Source: Achromobacter ruhlandii (lineage in GTDB: Bacteria > Pseudomonadota > Gammaproteobacteria > Burkholderiales > Burkholderiaceae_B). From it: DNA of 64,000 nucleotides. The stretch's first letter is position 1; every line of letters begins with the position of its first letter. Positions 17,797 to 27,076 of this stretch are shown here, one piece after another. Under the pieces are notes generated by a model. It saw only the letters and a program-made list of their open reading frames with translations. It was not told the DNA's origin and did not search any database. The translations under genes were made by a program, and so were the position numbers. The stretch spans positions 248,001-312,000 of the forward strand of contig NZ_CADIJL010000004.1 in NCBI RefSeq assembly GCF_902859695.1, written 5' to 3'.

Positions 17797-19341
17797 ATGA
17801 ACCCGGTGGCATTGCAGCAAGGCACTCCCATCAAGATCGCCATCCTGGCCATGGGCGGCCAGGGCGGCGGCGTGCTGGCCGACTGGATCGTCGACATGGC
17901 CGAGCACGCCGGCTGGTGGGCCCAGACCACTTCGGTGCCGGGCGTGGCGCAGCGCACCGGCGCCACCATCTATTACCTGGAGCTGCTGCCCGAGTCCGAC
18001 GTGGCCCGCGCCGGCCGTCCGCCCGCGCTGGCGCTGATGCCCACGCCGGGCGACGTCGATCTGGTGGTGGCGGCCGAACTGATGGAAGGCGGCCGCGCCA
18101 TCCAGCGCGGGCTGGTGACGCCCGACCGCAGCGTGCTGATCGCCTCGTCGCACCGCAGCTACGCGGTCAGCGAGAAATCGGCGCCGGGCAACGGCATCGC
18201 CGATCCCAACAAGGTGCTGGAAGCCGGCCGCGCCGCGGCCCGCCGTTTCCTCTGCTTCGACCTGCAGGACCTGGCCGACCGCGCCGGCAGCGTCATCAGC
18301 GCCAGCCTGTTCGGCGCCGTCGCCGGCAGCGGCGCGCTGCCGTTCTCGCGCGACGACTTCGAGGCCACCGTGCGCCGCGCCGGCGTCGGCGTGGACGCCA
18401 GCCTGCGCGCCTTCGCGCTCGGCTTCGAGGCCGCCGACCAGGCGCCCGCGCAGCCGGCCGCGATCGACCTGACCCGGCCACAGCCGGTCGTGCCCGAACG
18501 CGCCGCCAGCCCGGCGGCGCAAGCGCTGCTGGACCGCATCACGCGCGATTTCCCCGCCTGTGCGCAGCCGATGTTGACGGCCGGCGCGCGCCGCCAGATC
18601 GAGTTCCAGGACCTGGCCTATGCCGAGGACTACCTGGCCCGCATGGCCGCGATCCGCGAACTCGACGCGCGCCACGGCGGCGAATCGAAGCAATGGGCGC
18701 TGACCTGTGCCGCCGCGCGCTACCTGGCCACCGCCATGGCCTATGACGACGTGATCCGCGTGGCCGACCTGAAGACGCGCGGCAGCCGCTTCGAGCGGGT
18801 GCGCGCCGAGGTCGGCGCCAAGCCGGACCAGTTGGTCTACACCACCGAATTCATGCATCCGCGGCTGGAGGAAATCTGCGGCACGCTGCCGGCCGGGCTG
18901 GGCCGCTGGCTCGAACGGTCGAAGGCCTTCGGCGGTTTCGTTGAACGCCGCCTGGGCAAGGGACGCCGCATGCAGAGCGGCACGCTGGGCGGCTTCCTGA
19001 TGCTGTACACGCTGGCCGGCATGCGGCGCTTCCGCCGCCGCACGCTGCGCCACCAGATCGAATCCGAGGGTCTGACCCAATGGCTCGACCTGATCGCCAA
19101 CCTGGCGCCGCGCGACTACGACCTGGCGGTCGAGACCGTCAACTGCCGCCGCCTGGTCAAAGGCTACAGCGACACCCACGTGCGCGGCGGCGGCAAGTAC
19201 CGTCAATTGATCGCGGCCGCCGCCCAACTGGCGGGCCGGCCCGATGCCGCGGCTTCGCTGCGCGCCTTGCGCCAGGCCGCGCTGGCCGACGAGAAATGCG
19301 GCCCCATGGAACGCCAACTGGCCGAGAAACTGGCCGCCTGA
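17797..19341 (+). CDS. Indolepyruvate:ferredoxin oxidoreductase beta-type subunit with C-terminal extension
   Basis: The 514-residue protein starts with the IorB-type gamma/beta domain (IKIAILAMGGQGGGVLADWIVDMAE, then TTSVPGVAQRTGATIYYLE), which occupies about the first 200 residues. The remaining ~300 residues form an extra domain not present in archaeal IorB (about 200 aa), of the kind fused in proteobacterial indolepyruvate oxidoreductase beta subunits. It must work with the alpha subunit encoded immediately upstream, and the gap is only 11 nt. The extension's function is unknown. An electron acceptor could be a ferredoxin or the 2Fe-2S reductase encoded next. Confidence 0.87.
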   Translation: MNPVALQQGTPIKIAILAMGGQGGGVLADWIVDMAEHAGWWAQTTSVPGVAQRTGATIYYLELLPESDVARAGRPPALALMPTPGDVDLVVAAELMEGGRAIQRGLVTPDRSVLIASSHRSYAVSEKSAPGNGIADPNKVLEAGRAAARRFLCFDLQDLADRAGSVISASLFGAVAGSGALPFSRDDFEATVRRAGVGVDASLRAFALGFEAADQAPAQPAAIDLTRPQPVVPERAASPAAQALLDRITRDFPACAQPMLTAGARRQIEFQDLAYAEDYLARMAAIRELDARHGGESKQWALTCAAARYLATAMAYDDVIRVADLKTRGSRFERVRAEVGAKPDQLVYTTEFMHPRLEEICGTLPAGLGRWLERSKAFGGFVERRLGKGRRMQSGTLGGFLMLYTLAGMRRFRRRTLRHQIESEGLTQWLDLIANLAPRDYDLAVETVNCRRLVKGYSDTHVRGGGKYRQLIAAAAQLAGRPDAAASLRALRQAALADEKCGPMERQLAEKLAA

Positions 19342-19363
19342 CATCGAGATAGAGACGAACGCC

Positions 19364-20341
19364 GTGCAAACCCTGAAACTCATCGTCCGTGAAGTCCGCC
19401 AGGAATCGCCGCTGATCCGCTCGCTGCGCCTGGCGCGCGAAGACGGCGGCGCCCTGCCCGCCTTCGGCCCCGGCGCCCACCTGAAAGTCAGCGTGCCCGG
19501 CCTGCGCGAACCGCGCTGCTACTCGCTGGTGCAACTGACGCCGGAAGCCGGCCGCTTCGCCGAACCCGTCGAATACCGCCTGGGCGTGCGGCTGGAAGAA
19601 GCCAGCGCGGGCGGCTCGCGCCACATGCACGGTCTGGCGGTGGGCGACACGCTCAGCGTCGAAGGACCGAAGAACGATTTCCCGCTGCACGAGGGTCCGG
19701 CTGGCGACGAACCGGTGGTGCTGATCGCCGGCGGCATCGGCATCACGCCGGTGGCGTCGATGGCGGCGGCGCTCAAGTCCGCCGGCCGCGCCTTCGAACT
19801 GCACTACAGCGGCCGCAGCCGCGACCAGCTGGCGTTTTTGCCGGAACTCCAGGCGCTGGCTGGCGACGCGCTGGTGCCCCATGCCGACGACGACGCTTCC
19901 TGCCGCTTCGACCTGAAGGCGCTGCTGGACGCCGTCAACCCGCGCCAGCACCTGTACGTCTGCGGCCCCAAGGGCCTGATCGACGCCGTCATCCAGGAAG
20001 CGCGCGCCCGCCACTGGCCCGACGCTCACATCCATTTCGAGCTGTTCGCGACCGCCGCGCCGCAGGCGGGCGACCAGCCCTTCGAGGTCGAGCTGCGCCA
20101 GTCCGGCCGGGTGCTGACGATTCCCGCCGACAAGACCATCGTCGACGTCATGGAAGAAGAAGGCTGCGACCCGATGTACGACTGCAAGCGCGGCGAATGC
20201 GGCGTGTGCCAGGCCACCGTGCTGGAGGGCGAGCCGGACCACCGCGACTACTACCTGTCGGATACCGAGAAAGCCAGCGGCAAGATCATCCAGATCTGCA
20301 TCTCGCGCGCCAAGTCGGCGCGCCTGGTGCTGGACCTGTAG
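19364..20341 (+). CDS. Ring-hydroxylase reductase: flavin/NAD(P)H domain plus 2Fe-2S ferredoxin (PDR/VanB type)
   Basis: A 325-residue electron-transfer component. Domains in order are an FMN/FAD-binding barrel (PRCYSLVQL, the RxYS motif), an NAD(P)H-binding domain (LIAGGIGITPVASMAAAL, then YVCGPKGLIDAV), and a C-terminal plant-type 2Fe-2S domain (CKRGECGVCQATVLEG and a distal QIC). It should pass electrons from NAD(P)H to the Rieske oxygenase encoded next and corresponds to the reductase of iad-type auxin dioxygenases. A GTG start at 19364 is used because it gives the family's usual start; an upstream in-frame ATG lies inside the previous gene. Confidence 0.9.
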   Translation: MQTLKLIVREVRQESPLIRSLRLAREDGGALPAFGPGAHLKVSVPGLREPRCYSLVQLTPEAGRFAEPVEYRLGVRLEEASAGGSRHMHGLAVGDTLSVEGPKNDFPLHEGPAGDEPVVLIAGGIGITPVASMAAALKSAGRAFELHYSGRSRDQLAFLPELQALAGDALVPHADDDASCRFDLKALLDAVNPRQHLYVCGPKGLIDAVIQEARARHWPDAHIHFELFATAAPQAGDQPFEVELRQSGRVLTIPADKTIVDVMEEEGCDPMYDCKRGECGVCQATVLEGEPDHRDYYLSDTEKASGKIIQICISRAKSARLVLDL

Positions 20342-20368
20342 GGCCGGGCGCGACAAGAGGAGACTCCC

Positions 20369-21682
20369 ATGGCCAAATACCGCGACAACCCCGACGCCAT
20401 CCGCGCCCTGCTGCGCGAGACCGAGGTGCACAAGGACCTGTTCATCGACGACGAACTGTTCGACCTGGAGATGGAACGGCTGTACGCCAACACCTGGGTC
20501 TACGTCGGCCACGACAGCCAGGTGCCCAACCCCGGCGACTACATCACCACCACCGTCGGCAACCAGCCGGTGGTGATGGTGCGCCACAGCGACCGTTCGG
20601 TGCGCGTGCTGCACAACCGCTGCCCGCACAAGGGCACCATGGTGGCGGGCGACGCCTGTGGCAACACCGGCAAGTTCTTCCGCTGCCCGTACCACGCCTG
20701 GACTTTCAAGACCGACGGCAGCCTGCTGTCGATCCCGCTGAAAAAAGGCTATGAAAACACCGGCCTGGAGCAGTGCGAGGCCAGCCAGGGCATGGCGGCG
20801 GTGAAAGACGTGCGCAACCATCGCGGCTTCGTGTTCTGCCGCCTGAACCCGAACGGCCAGTCGTTCGAGGACTTCTTCGGTGACGCGCTGTCGACGCTGG
20901 ACAACATGGTCGACCGCTCGCCCGAAGGCCGGCTGGAAGTGGCCGGCGGCGTGCTGCGCTACATGCACCGCTGCAACTGGAAGATGCTGGTCGACAACCA
21001 GACCGACACCTGCCACCCTATGGTGGCGCACGAGTCGTCGGCCGGCACCGCGGTCAAGGTCTGGGAACAGGCCCCGGCCGGCACGCCCAAGCCGATGGCG
21101 GTGGAACTGTTCGCGCCATTCATCTCGCCCTACGAGTTTTTCGAGAACATGGGCATCCGCGTCTGGGAAAACGGCCACGGCCACACCGGCGTGTCCGATT
21201 CGATCCACGCCGCCTATTCGGGCATTCCGGGTTACTGGGAGTCCATGGTCGCCGCCTATGGCGAGGAGCGCGCCCGCCAGATCCTGGGCGACGTGCGCCA
21301 CAACACCGTGTACTTCCCCAACATCATGGTCAAGGGCCCGATCCAGACCCTGCGCGTGTTCAAGCCGATCGCCGCCGACCGCACCCTGGTGGAGTCGTGG
21401 ACCTTCCGCCTGGTCGGCGCGCCCGACCTGCTGCTGGAACGCACCCTCATGTACAACCGCCTGATCAACGCGCCCACTTCGGTGGTCGGCCACGACGACC
21501 TGGAGATGTACGAGCGCGCGCAGGATGGCCTGCAATCGCGCGCCCGCGACTGGGTCAACGTCGGCCGCCTGTACGACCCCGCCGAGCTCGGCCAGAAGAA
21601 CGTCACCACCAACGGCACCAACGAATGGCAGATGCGCAACCAGTACCGCGCATGGGGCCGCTACATGACGGAGCAGGCATGA
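20369..21682 (+). CDS. Rieske aromatic ring-hydroxylating oxygenase alpha subunit (iad-type indoleacetate oxygenase candidate)
   Basis: The 437-residue catalytic subunit has the Rieske 2Fe-2S ligands Cys85-x-His87 (NRCPHKGT) and Cys106-x2-His109 (RCPYHAWTF). Its mononuclear iron site is marked by DNQTDTCHPMVAHE, with His216 and His221. It oxidises an aromatic substrate with O2 and electrons from the reductase upstream. Neighbouring genes (isatin-hydrolase-like cyclase, CoA ligase, MarR, Liv-type importer) make indole-3-acetate the best-supported substrate, giving dioxindole-3-acetate; in published iad loci this position is iadD. That assignment is from context. The stop overlaps the beta-subunit start (ATGA). 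Confidence 0.9.
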   Translation: MAKYRDNPDAIRALLRETEVHKDLFIDDELFDLEMERLYANTWVYVGHDSQVPNPGDYITTTVGNQPVVMVRHSDRSVRVLHNRCPHKGTMVAGDACGNTGKFFRCPYHAWTFKTDGSLLSIPLKKGYENTGLEQCEASQGMAAVKDVRNHRGFVFCRLNPNGQSFEDFFGDALSTLDNMVDRSPEGRLEVAGGVLRYMHRCNWKMLVDNQTDTCHPMVAHESSAGTAVKVWEQAPAGTPKPMAVELFAPFISPYEFFENMGIRVWENGHGHTGVSDSIHAAYSGIPGYWESMVAAYGEERARQILGDVRHNTVYFPNIMVKGPIQTLRVFKPIAADRTLVESWTFRLVGAPDLLLERTLMYNRLINAPTSVVGHDDLEMYERAQDGLQSRARDWVNVGRLYDPAELGQKNVTTNGTNEWQMRNQYRAWGRYMTEQA

Positions 21683-22170
21683 GCTTGAGCGACCGCGACC
21701 TGATCGATTTCGTCTACGCCGAGGCGCGCCTGCTCGACGAGTTGCGCTTCGAGGACTGGCTGGAGCTGTATACCGAGGACGGCCATTACTGGATGCCGCT
21801 GGCCCACGGCCAGACCGACGCCCGCCTGCACGCCTCGCTCATGTACGAAGACAAGCTGCTGCTGCGCGTGCGCGTGGAGCGCCTGGCCGGCCAGCGCACC
21901 TTCTCGCAGCAACCCAAAAGCCGCTGCCATCATCTGCTACAGGCGCCCACGGTCGAACACGACCATCCCGATTCGGCGCCGGACCAGGGCCGCCACGTGG
22001 TGCGCACCGCCTTCCATTACGTCGAGACGCGGCAGGACGCGCAGACGCTGTACGCCGGCTGGGCCACGCATCACCTGGTCGAGCAGGACGGCGCGCTGCG
22101 TATCCGCCTCAAGCGCGTCGACCTGGTGAACTGCGACGCCGCGTTCGGCAACATCCAATTGTTCATGTAG
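21679..22170 (+). CDS. Rieske ring-hydroxylating oxygenase beta subunit
   Basis: The 163-residue small subunit has the SnoaL/NTF2-like fold that builds the (alpha-beta)3 oxygenase. The family pattern is visible in DFVYAEARLLDELRFEDWLELYTEDGHYWMPL at the start and VDLVNCDAAFGNIQLFM at the end. It has no redox centre and is structural. The start codon overlaps the alpha-subunit stop by ATGA, so the two are made in stoichiometric amounts. It is the partner corresponding to IadE in iad-type loci. Confidence 0.9.
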   Translation: MSLSDRDLIDFVYAEARLLDELRFEDWLELYTEDGHYWMPLAHGQTDARLHASLMYEDKLLLRVRVERLAGQRTFSQQPKSRCHHLLQAPTVEHDHPDSAPDQGRHVVRTAFHYVETRQDAQTLYAGWATHHLVEQDGALRIRLKRVDLVNCDAAFGNIQLFM

Positions 22171-22179
22171 GAGCGGCTT

Positions 22180-23811
22180 GTGAGCCCCACCGTCCACCAG
22201 GCTTTCCTGGACACCGCGGCCCGGCATGGCGCCCGGCCCTTCCTGTGCATCCTGCCGGAAACCGCCGACATCTACGGCATCGGCGCCGGCGAGCTGACCT
22301 ACGCCCAGGCGGCCGCCGCCATCGAGACGCTGCGCGCGGCCTACGCCCGCGCCGGCTACGGCCACGGCCACCGCGCCGGCCTGCTGCTGGAAAACCGGCC
22401 GGCCTTCTTCCTGCACTGGTTCGCGCTGAACGCGCTGGGCGTGTCGGTGGTGCCGATCAACCCCGACCTGCGCGCGGCCGAACTGGAGTACCTGACGGGC
22501 CATTCCGAGATCGCGCTGGCGGTGGCACTGCCCGAGCGCCACGCCGACCTGCTGGCCGCCGCCGAGCGCGCCGGCCGGCCGCTGCGCGTGATGGGGCCGG
22601 ACGCCGCCCCGCCCGCCGCGCCCTTCCCCGCGCCGCTGGCGGGCGCGCCCGACGAACTGACCGAATGCGCGCTGCTGTACACGTCCGGCACGACCGGCCG
22701 TCCCAAGGGCTGCATCCTGCCGAACCGCTATTTCCTGCACGCGGGCGGCTGGTACGCCCGCATCGGCGGCCTGGCCGCGCTGCGCCCCGGCGAGGAACGC
22801 ATGCTGACGCCGCTGCCGCTGGTGCACATGAACGCCATGGCCTATTCCGCCATGGCCATGGTGCTGACCGGCGGCTGCCTGATTCCGCTGGACCGCTTCC
22901 ATCCCAAGACCTGGTGGGACAGCGTGCGCGAATCCGCCGCCACCGTGCTGCACTACCTGGGCGTGATGCCGGCGTTCCTGATGAAGGCCGAGCCGTCGGC
23001 GCGGGACAGGCAACCAGCCATCCGATTCGGTTTCGGCGCGGGCGTCGACCGCAAGCTGCACCAGCCCTTCGAGGAACGCTTCGGTTTTCCGCTGCTGGAA
23101 GCCTGGGCCATGACCGAAACGGGCGCCGGGGCCGTCATCATCGCCAACCAGGAGCCGCGCCACATCGGCAGCAGCTGCTTCGGCCGCGAAGAGGATGACG
23201 TGCTGGTGCGCATCGTCGCCGATCACGGCGGCGAGGCCGCCGCCGGCGAGCCGGGCGAGCTGCTGGTGCGCCATGCCGGCGATGACCCGCGCTACGGCTT
23301 CTTCGCCGGCTACCTGAAGGACGCCGAGGCCACTTCGCAGGCCTGGGAGGACGGCTGGTTCCACACCGGCGACATCGTGCGCCGCGAGGCCGACGGCGCG
23401 CTGCGCTTCGTCGACCGCAAGAAGAACGTGATCCGCCGCAGCGGCGAGAACATCTCCGCCGTGGAAGTCGAAAGCGTGCTGCTGCAGCATCCGCTGGTCA
23501 AGGCCGTGGCGGTGGCCGCCGTGCCCGACCCGGTGCGCGGCGACGAGGTGCTGGCCTGCGTGGTGGCGGAAACCGCGCCCGCCGACGCCGCCGCCCGCGC
23601 CGACGCGGCCCGCGACATCGTGCAGTGGAGCCTGCAACAACTGGCCTATTACAAGGCGCCCGGCTACGTCGCCTTCGTCGACAGCCTGCCGCTCACCACC
23701 ACCAACAAGATCCAGCGCGGCGAAATGAAGGCGCTGGCGCCGACCCTGCCGGGCACGGCCAGCTGCGTCGACACCACCGCCATGAAGAAGCGCCAGGAGC
23801 CGGCCCGATGA
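22180..23811 (+). CDS. AMP-forming acyl-CoA synthetase/ligase
   Basis: The 543-residue enzyme belongs to the ANL superfamily and activates a carboxylate via an acyl-adenylate to its CoA thioester. The P-loop-like motif YTSGTTGRPKG is at about 167-177. The LEAWAMTETGAG core is followed by HTGDIVRREADGALRFVDRKKNVIRRSGENIS. The C-terminal catalytic Lys region is LTTTNKIQRGEMK. In this operon the substrate is expected to be the Rieske product, an aryl-acetic acid such as dioxindole-3-acetate, which is inference. A GTG start at 22180 follows GGAG; the stop overlaps the next gene (ATGA). Confidence 0.9.
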   Translation: MSPTVHQAFLDTAARHGARPFLCILPETADIYGIGAGELTYAQAAAAIETLRAAYARAGYGHGHRAGLLLENRPAFFLHWFALNALGVSVVPINPDLRAAELEYLTGHSEIALAVALPERHADLLAAAERAGRPLRVMGPDAAPPAAPFPAPLAGAPDELTECALLYTSGTTGRPKGCILPNRYFLHAGGWYARIGGLAALRPGEERMLTPLPLVHMNAMAYSAMAMVLTGGCLIPLDRFHPKTWWDSVRESAATVLHYLGVMPAFLMKAEPSARDRQPAIRFGFGAGVDRKLHQPFEERFGFPLLEAWAMTETGAGAVIIANQEPRHIGSSCFGREEDDVLVRIVADHGGEAAAGEPGELLVRHAGDDPRYGFFAGYLKDAEATSQAWEDGWFHTGDIVRREADGALRFVDRKKNVIRRSGENISAVEVESVLLQHPLVKAVAVAAVPDPVRGDEVLACVVAETAPADAAARADAARDIVQWSLQQLAYYKAPGYVAFVDSLPLTTTNKIQRGEMKALAPTLPGTASCVDTTAMKKRQEPAR

Positions 23812-24983
23812 GCCCGCCGCGCGCCCGCTACGACGGCGTGGTGGCGGCCCTGCCCGTCAGCATTCCGTATGAGCGCTATTCCACCCATGCCGCGCATTGG
23901 TGGCTCGGCCGCGCGCTGGGCGCGCTGATCCGCCAGGCCGGCATCGCCAAGACCGACGTCGACGGCCTGTGCGTGTCCAGCTTCACGCTGGCGCCGGACA
24001 CCGCCGTGGGCCTGACGCAGCACCTGGGCATGAGCCCGCGCTGGCTCGATCACATCCCCATGGGCGGCGCCAGCGGCGTGGCCGCGCTGCGCCGCGCCGC
24101 GCGCGCGGTGCAGGCGGGCGACGCCGGCATCGTCGCCTGCATCGCGGGCGATACCAACCAGGTCGACTCGTTCCGCAACACCGTCAGCCAGTTCTCGCGC
24201 TTCGCCCAGGACGCGGTCTACCCCTATGGCGCCGGCGGCCCCAACGCCAGCTTCGCGCTGCTGACCGCGCACTACATGCGCGGCACCGGCGCCACCCGCG
24301 AGGACTTCGGCAAGGTCTGCGTGGCGCAGCGCGACAACGCGCTGCGCTATCCGCACGCGCTGATGAAGAAGCCGCTGACGCTCAAGCAATACCTGGACGC
24401 GCGCGTCATCACCGACCCGATCCACCTGTTCGACTGCGTCATGCCCTGCGCTGGCGCCGACGGCTTCCTGGTGATGAGCGAAGACCGGGCGCGGGCGCTG
24501 AACCTGCCCTACGCCCGCATCCTGTCCACCATCGAGCGCCACAACGCCTGGATCGAGGACCCGATCCAGACCCGCGGCGGCTGGACCATGGACATCGACG
24601 AACTCTATGGCATGGCGGACGCGGCCCCGGCCGACATGGACTTCCTGCAGGCCTACGACGACTACCCCGTCATCAACCTGATGCAGATGGAAGACCTGGG
24701 CTTCTGCGCCAAGGGCGAGGCGCCGCAATTCGTGCGCGCCAACACCTTCACCGTCGACGGCAGCTTCCCCTTCAACACCAACGGCGGGCAGTTGTCGGTG
24801 GGCCAGGCCGGCGCCGCCGGCGGCTATCTCGGCATGGTCGAGGCGCTGCGCCAGCTGACCGGCACGGCCGGCGGCACGCAGGTGGCCAACGCGCGCCTGG
24901 GCCTGGTCAGCGGCTTCGGCATGATCAACTACGACCGCGGGCTGTGCACCGCCGCGGCCATCCTGGCCAGGAGGGACGCATGA
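23808..24983 (+). CDS. Thiolase-like (SCP-x/Ltp2 type) protein lacking Claisen residues, candidate retro-aldolase
   Basis: The 391-residue protein has the thiolase fold seen in lipid-transfer-type thiolases, with the YPYGAGGPNASFALL and ADGFLVMSEDRA blocks. The N-terminal nucleophile position reads MGGASGV (about 85-91) with no Cys. The C-terminal motif that is normally GGAIALGHP reads GGQLSVGQ, so the His is missing. True thiolases need both. Relatives such as Ltp2 in steroid side-chain degradation act with a DUF35 partner as aldolases that cut beta-hydroxyacyl-CoA esters. A DUF35 domain is encoded immediately downstream, with an ATGA overlap. The reaction suggested is dioxindole-acetyl-CoA to isatin plus acetyl-CoA. 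Confidence 0.82.
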   Translation: MSPPRARYDGVVAALPVSIPYERYSTHAAHWWLGRALGALIRQAGIAKTDVDGLCVSSFTLAPDTAVGLTQHLGMSPRWLDHIPMGGASGVAALRRAARAVQAGDAGIVACIAGDTNQVDSFRNTVSQFSRFAQDAVYPYGAGGPNASFALLTAHYMRGTGATREDFGKVCVAQRDNALRYPHALMKKPLTLKQYLDARVITDPIHLFDCVMPCAGADGFLVMSEDRARALNLPYARILSTIERHNAWIEDPIQTRGGWTMDIDELYGMADAAPADMDFLQAYDDYPVINLMQMEDLGFCAKGEAPQFVRANTFTVDGSFPFNTNGGQLSVGQAGAAGGYLGMVEALRQLTGTAGGTQVANARLGLVSGFGMINYDRGLCTAAAILARRDA

Positions 24984-26221
24984 CCGAGCCGCTAGCCAAG
25001 CCGCCGCGCAAGAATCCCGTGGCGCGCACGCGCCAGCCGACCCTGCCGCCGGGCGCCCGCAGCCGCGCCGCCCTGGGCCTGACGGCCGCGGCCGCCGAAG
25101 GCCGCTTCGAGCTGCAGACGTGCGCCGATTGCGGCGCGGTGCAGTACCCGCCGCGCGAAGTCTGCGGCCATTGCCTGTCGGAGCGCCTGCCGTGGCGGCC
25201 GGTGGATCCCAACGGCCTGCTGCTGGTCAGCACCACCCTGCACCACAGCAACGATCTCTATTTCCGTGAACGCCTGCCGTGGCGCGTGGGCACCGTGCGC
25301 ATGGACGCCGGCCCGTCAGTTGTCGCGCACGTGCACCAGGATTGCGCCGACGGCGCGCGCGTGCGGCTGGCGCTCAAGCTCGACCGCGGCGGCCAGGCCG
25401 TGATGATCGCCCTGCCCGAAAGGAATACGCCCCATATGGAAGACGACAAGACCCTGCGCGAGTCCTCGTGCGATCCGAAATTCCGCCGGGCGCTGGTCAC
25501 CGACGGCAAGTCGGCGGTGGGCCAGGCGGTGGCGCGCGCCCTGCTCGACGCCGGCTGCCCGACCGTGTTCCTGGGCGATCCGCAGGCCTGGCGCCGCGAC
25601 GCCGGCTTCGACGCGCTGGCGGCCGATCCACGGGTGCAGGCGCTGGCGCTGGACGTGACCGACAGCGACTCGGTCGAACGCGCCGCCGCATCGATCGGCG
25701 GCAAGGTCGAGATCCTGGTCAACACCGCCGACCTGGAACGCGAAGGCGGCCTGCTCGGCCGCAAGGACGTCAACACCGCGCGCGACGCCCTGGACGTCAA
25801 TGTGCTGGGCCTGATGCGGCTGGCGCAGGGTTTCGGGCCAGCGCTATGCGGCCGCGCCGCCGACGGCGTCAACAACGCCACGGCCTGGGTCAACGTGCTG
25901 TCGATCTACGCCCACGTCAACCTGCCGGCGCGCGGCATGTGGTCGGCCTCCAAGGCCGCCGCGCTGTCGCTGGCGCAATGCCTGCGCGCCGAAATGCGGC
26001 CGGCCGGCGTGCGCGTGGTGAACGTGTTCCCCGGCCCGGTCGACCACGAATGGGAGCAGCGCACGCCGCCCCCGCGCGTGGCGCCCACGGCCATCGCGAG
26101 CGCCATCGTGCGCGCGCTGAAGGATGGCGTCGAGGACGTGTACGTCGGCGACGTGGCACAGGAATTCCGCGCGCGGCTGGCGGAGAACCCCAAGGGACTG
26201 GAACGGGAACTGGGCGCCTGA
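24980..26221 (+). CDS. Fusion of DUF35 Zn-ribbon/OB-fold domain with a degenerate SDR domain
   Basis: A 413-residue two-domain protein. Residues 1-150 are a DUF35 domain: a rubredoxin-like zinc ribbon with Cys48, Cys51, Cys62 and Cys65 (CADCGAV... EVCGHC), followed by an OB-fold. Residues ~165-413 align with short-chain dehydrogenases, but the nucleotide-binding glycines read TDGKSAVG, the NAG motif is NTA, and the catalytic Tyr of YxxxK is Trp321 (WSASK325). The SDR half is therefore probably structural. DUF35 proteins normally dock on thiolase-like partners, and the gene overlaps the thiolase-like gene by 4 bp. No frameshift separates the domains. Confidence 0.82.
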   Translation: MTEPLAKPPRKNPVARTRQPTLPPGARSRAALGLTAAAAEGRFELQTCADCGAVQYPPREVCGHCLSERLPWRPVDPNGLLLVSTTLHHSNDLYFRERLPWRVGTVRMDAGPSVVAHVHQDCADGARVRLALKLDRGGQAVMIALPERNTPHMEDDKTLRESSCDPKFRRALVTDGKSAVGQAVARALLDAGCPTVFLGDPQAWRRDAGFDALAADPRVQALALDVTDSDSVERAAASIGGKVEILVNTADLEREGGLLGRKDVNTARDALDVNVLGLMRLAQGFGPALCGRAADGVNNATAWVNVLSIYAHVNLPARGMWSASKAAALSLAQCLRAEMRPAGVRVVNVFPGPVDHEWEQRTPPPRVAPTAIASAIVRALKDGVEDVYVGDVAQEFRARLAENPKGLERELGA

Positions 26222-26252
26222 CGCCCCGACACGAAAACCAAAGGAGCAACAG

Positions 26253-27038
<786 letters not shown>

Positions 27039-27076
27039 GCGGCCGTCAAGAACAACAGAACACAGGGGGATTCACC

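Noticed and set aside
22180-24983. Reading the ligase and thiolase-like genes as a beta-oxidation (fatty acid) module
   Set aside because: No enoyl-CoA hydratase or 3-hydroxyacyl-CoA dehydrogenase gene is present in the operon, and the thiolase-like protein lacks its catalytic Cys and His.
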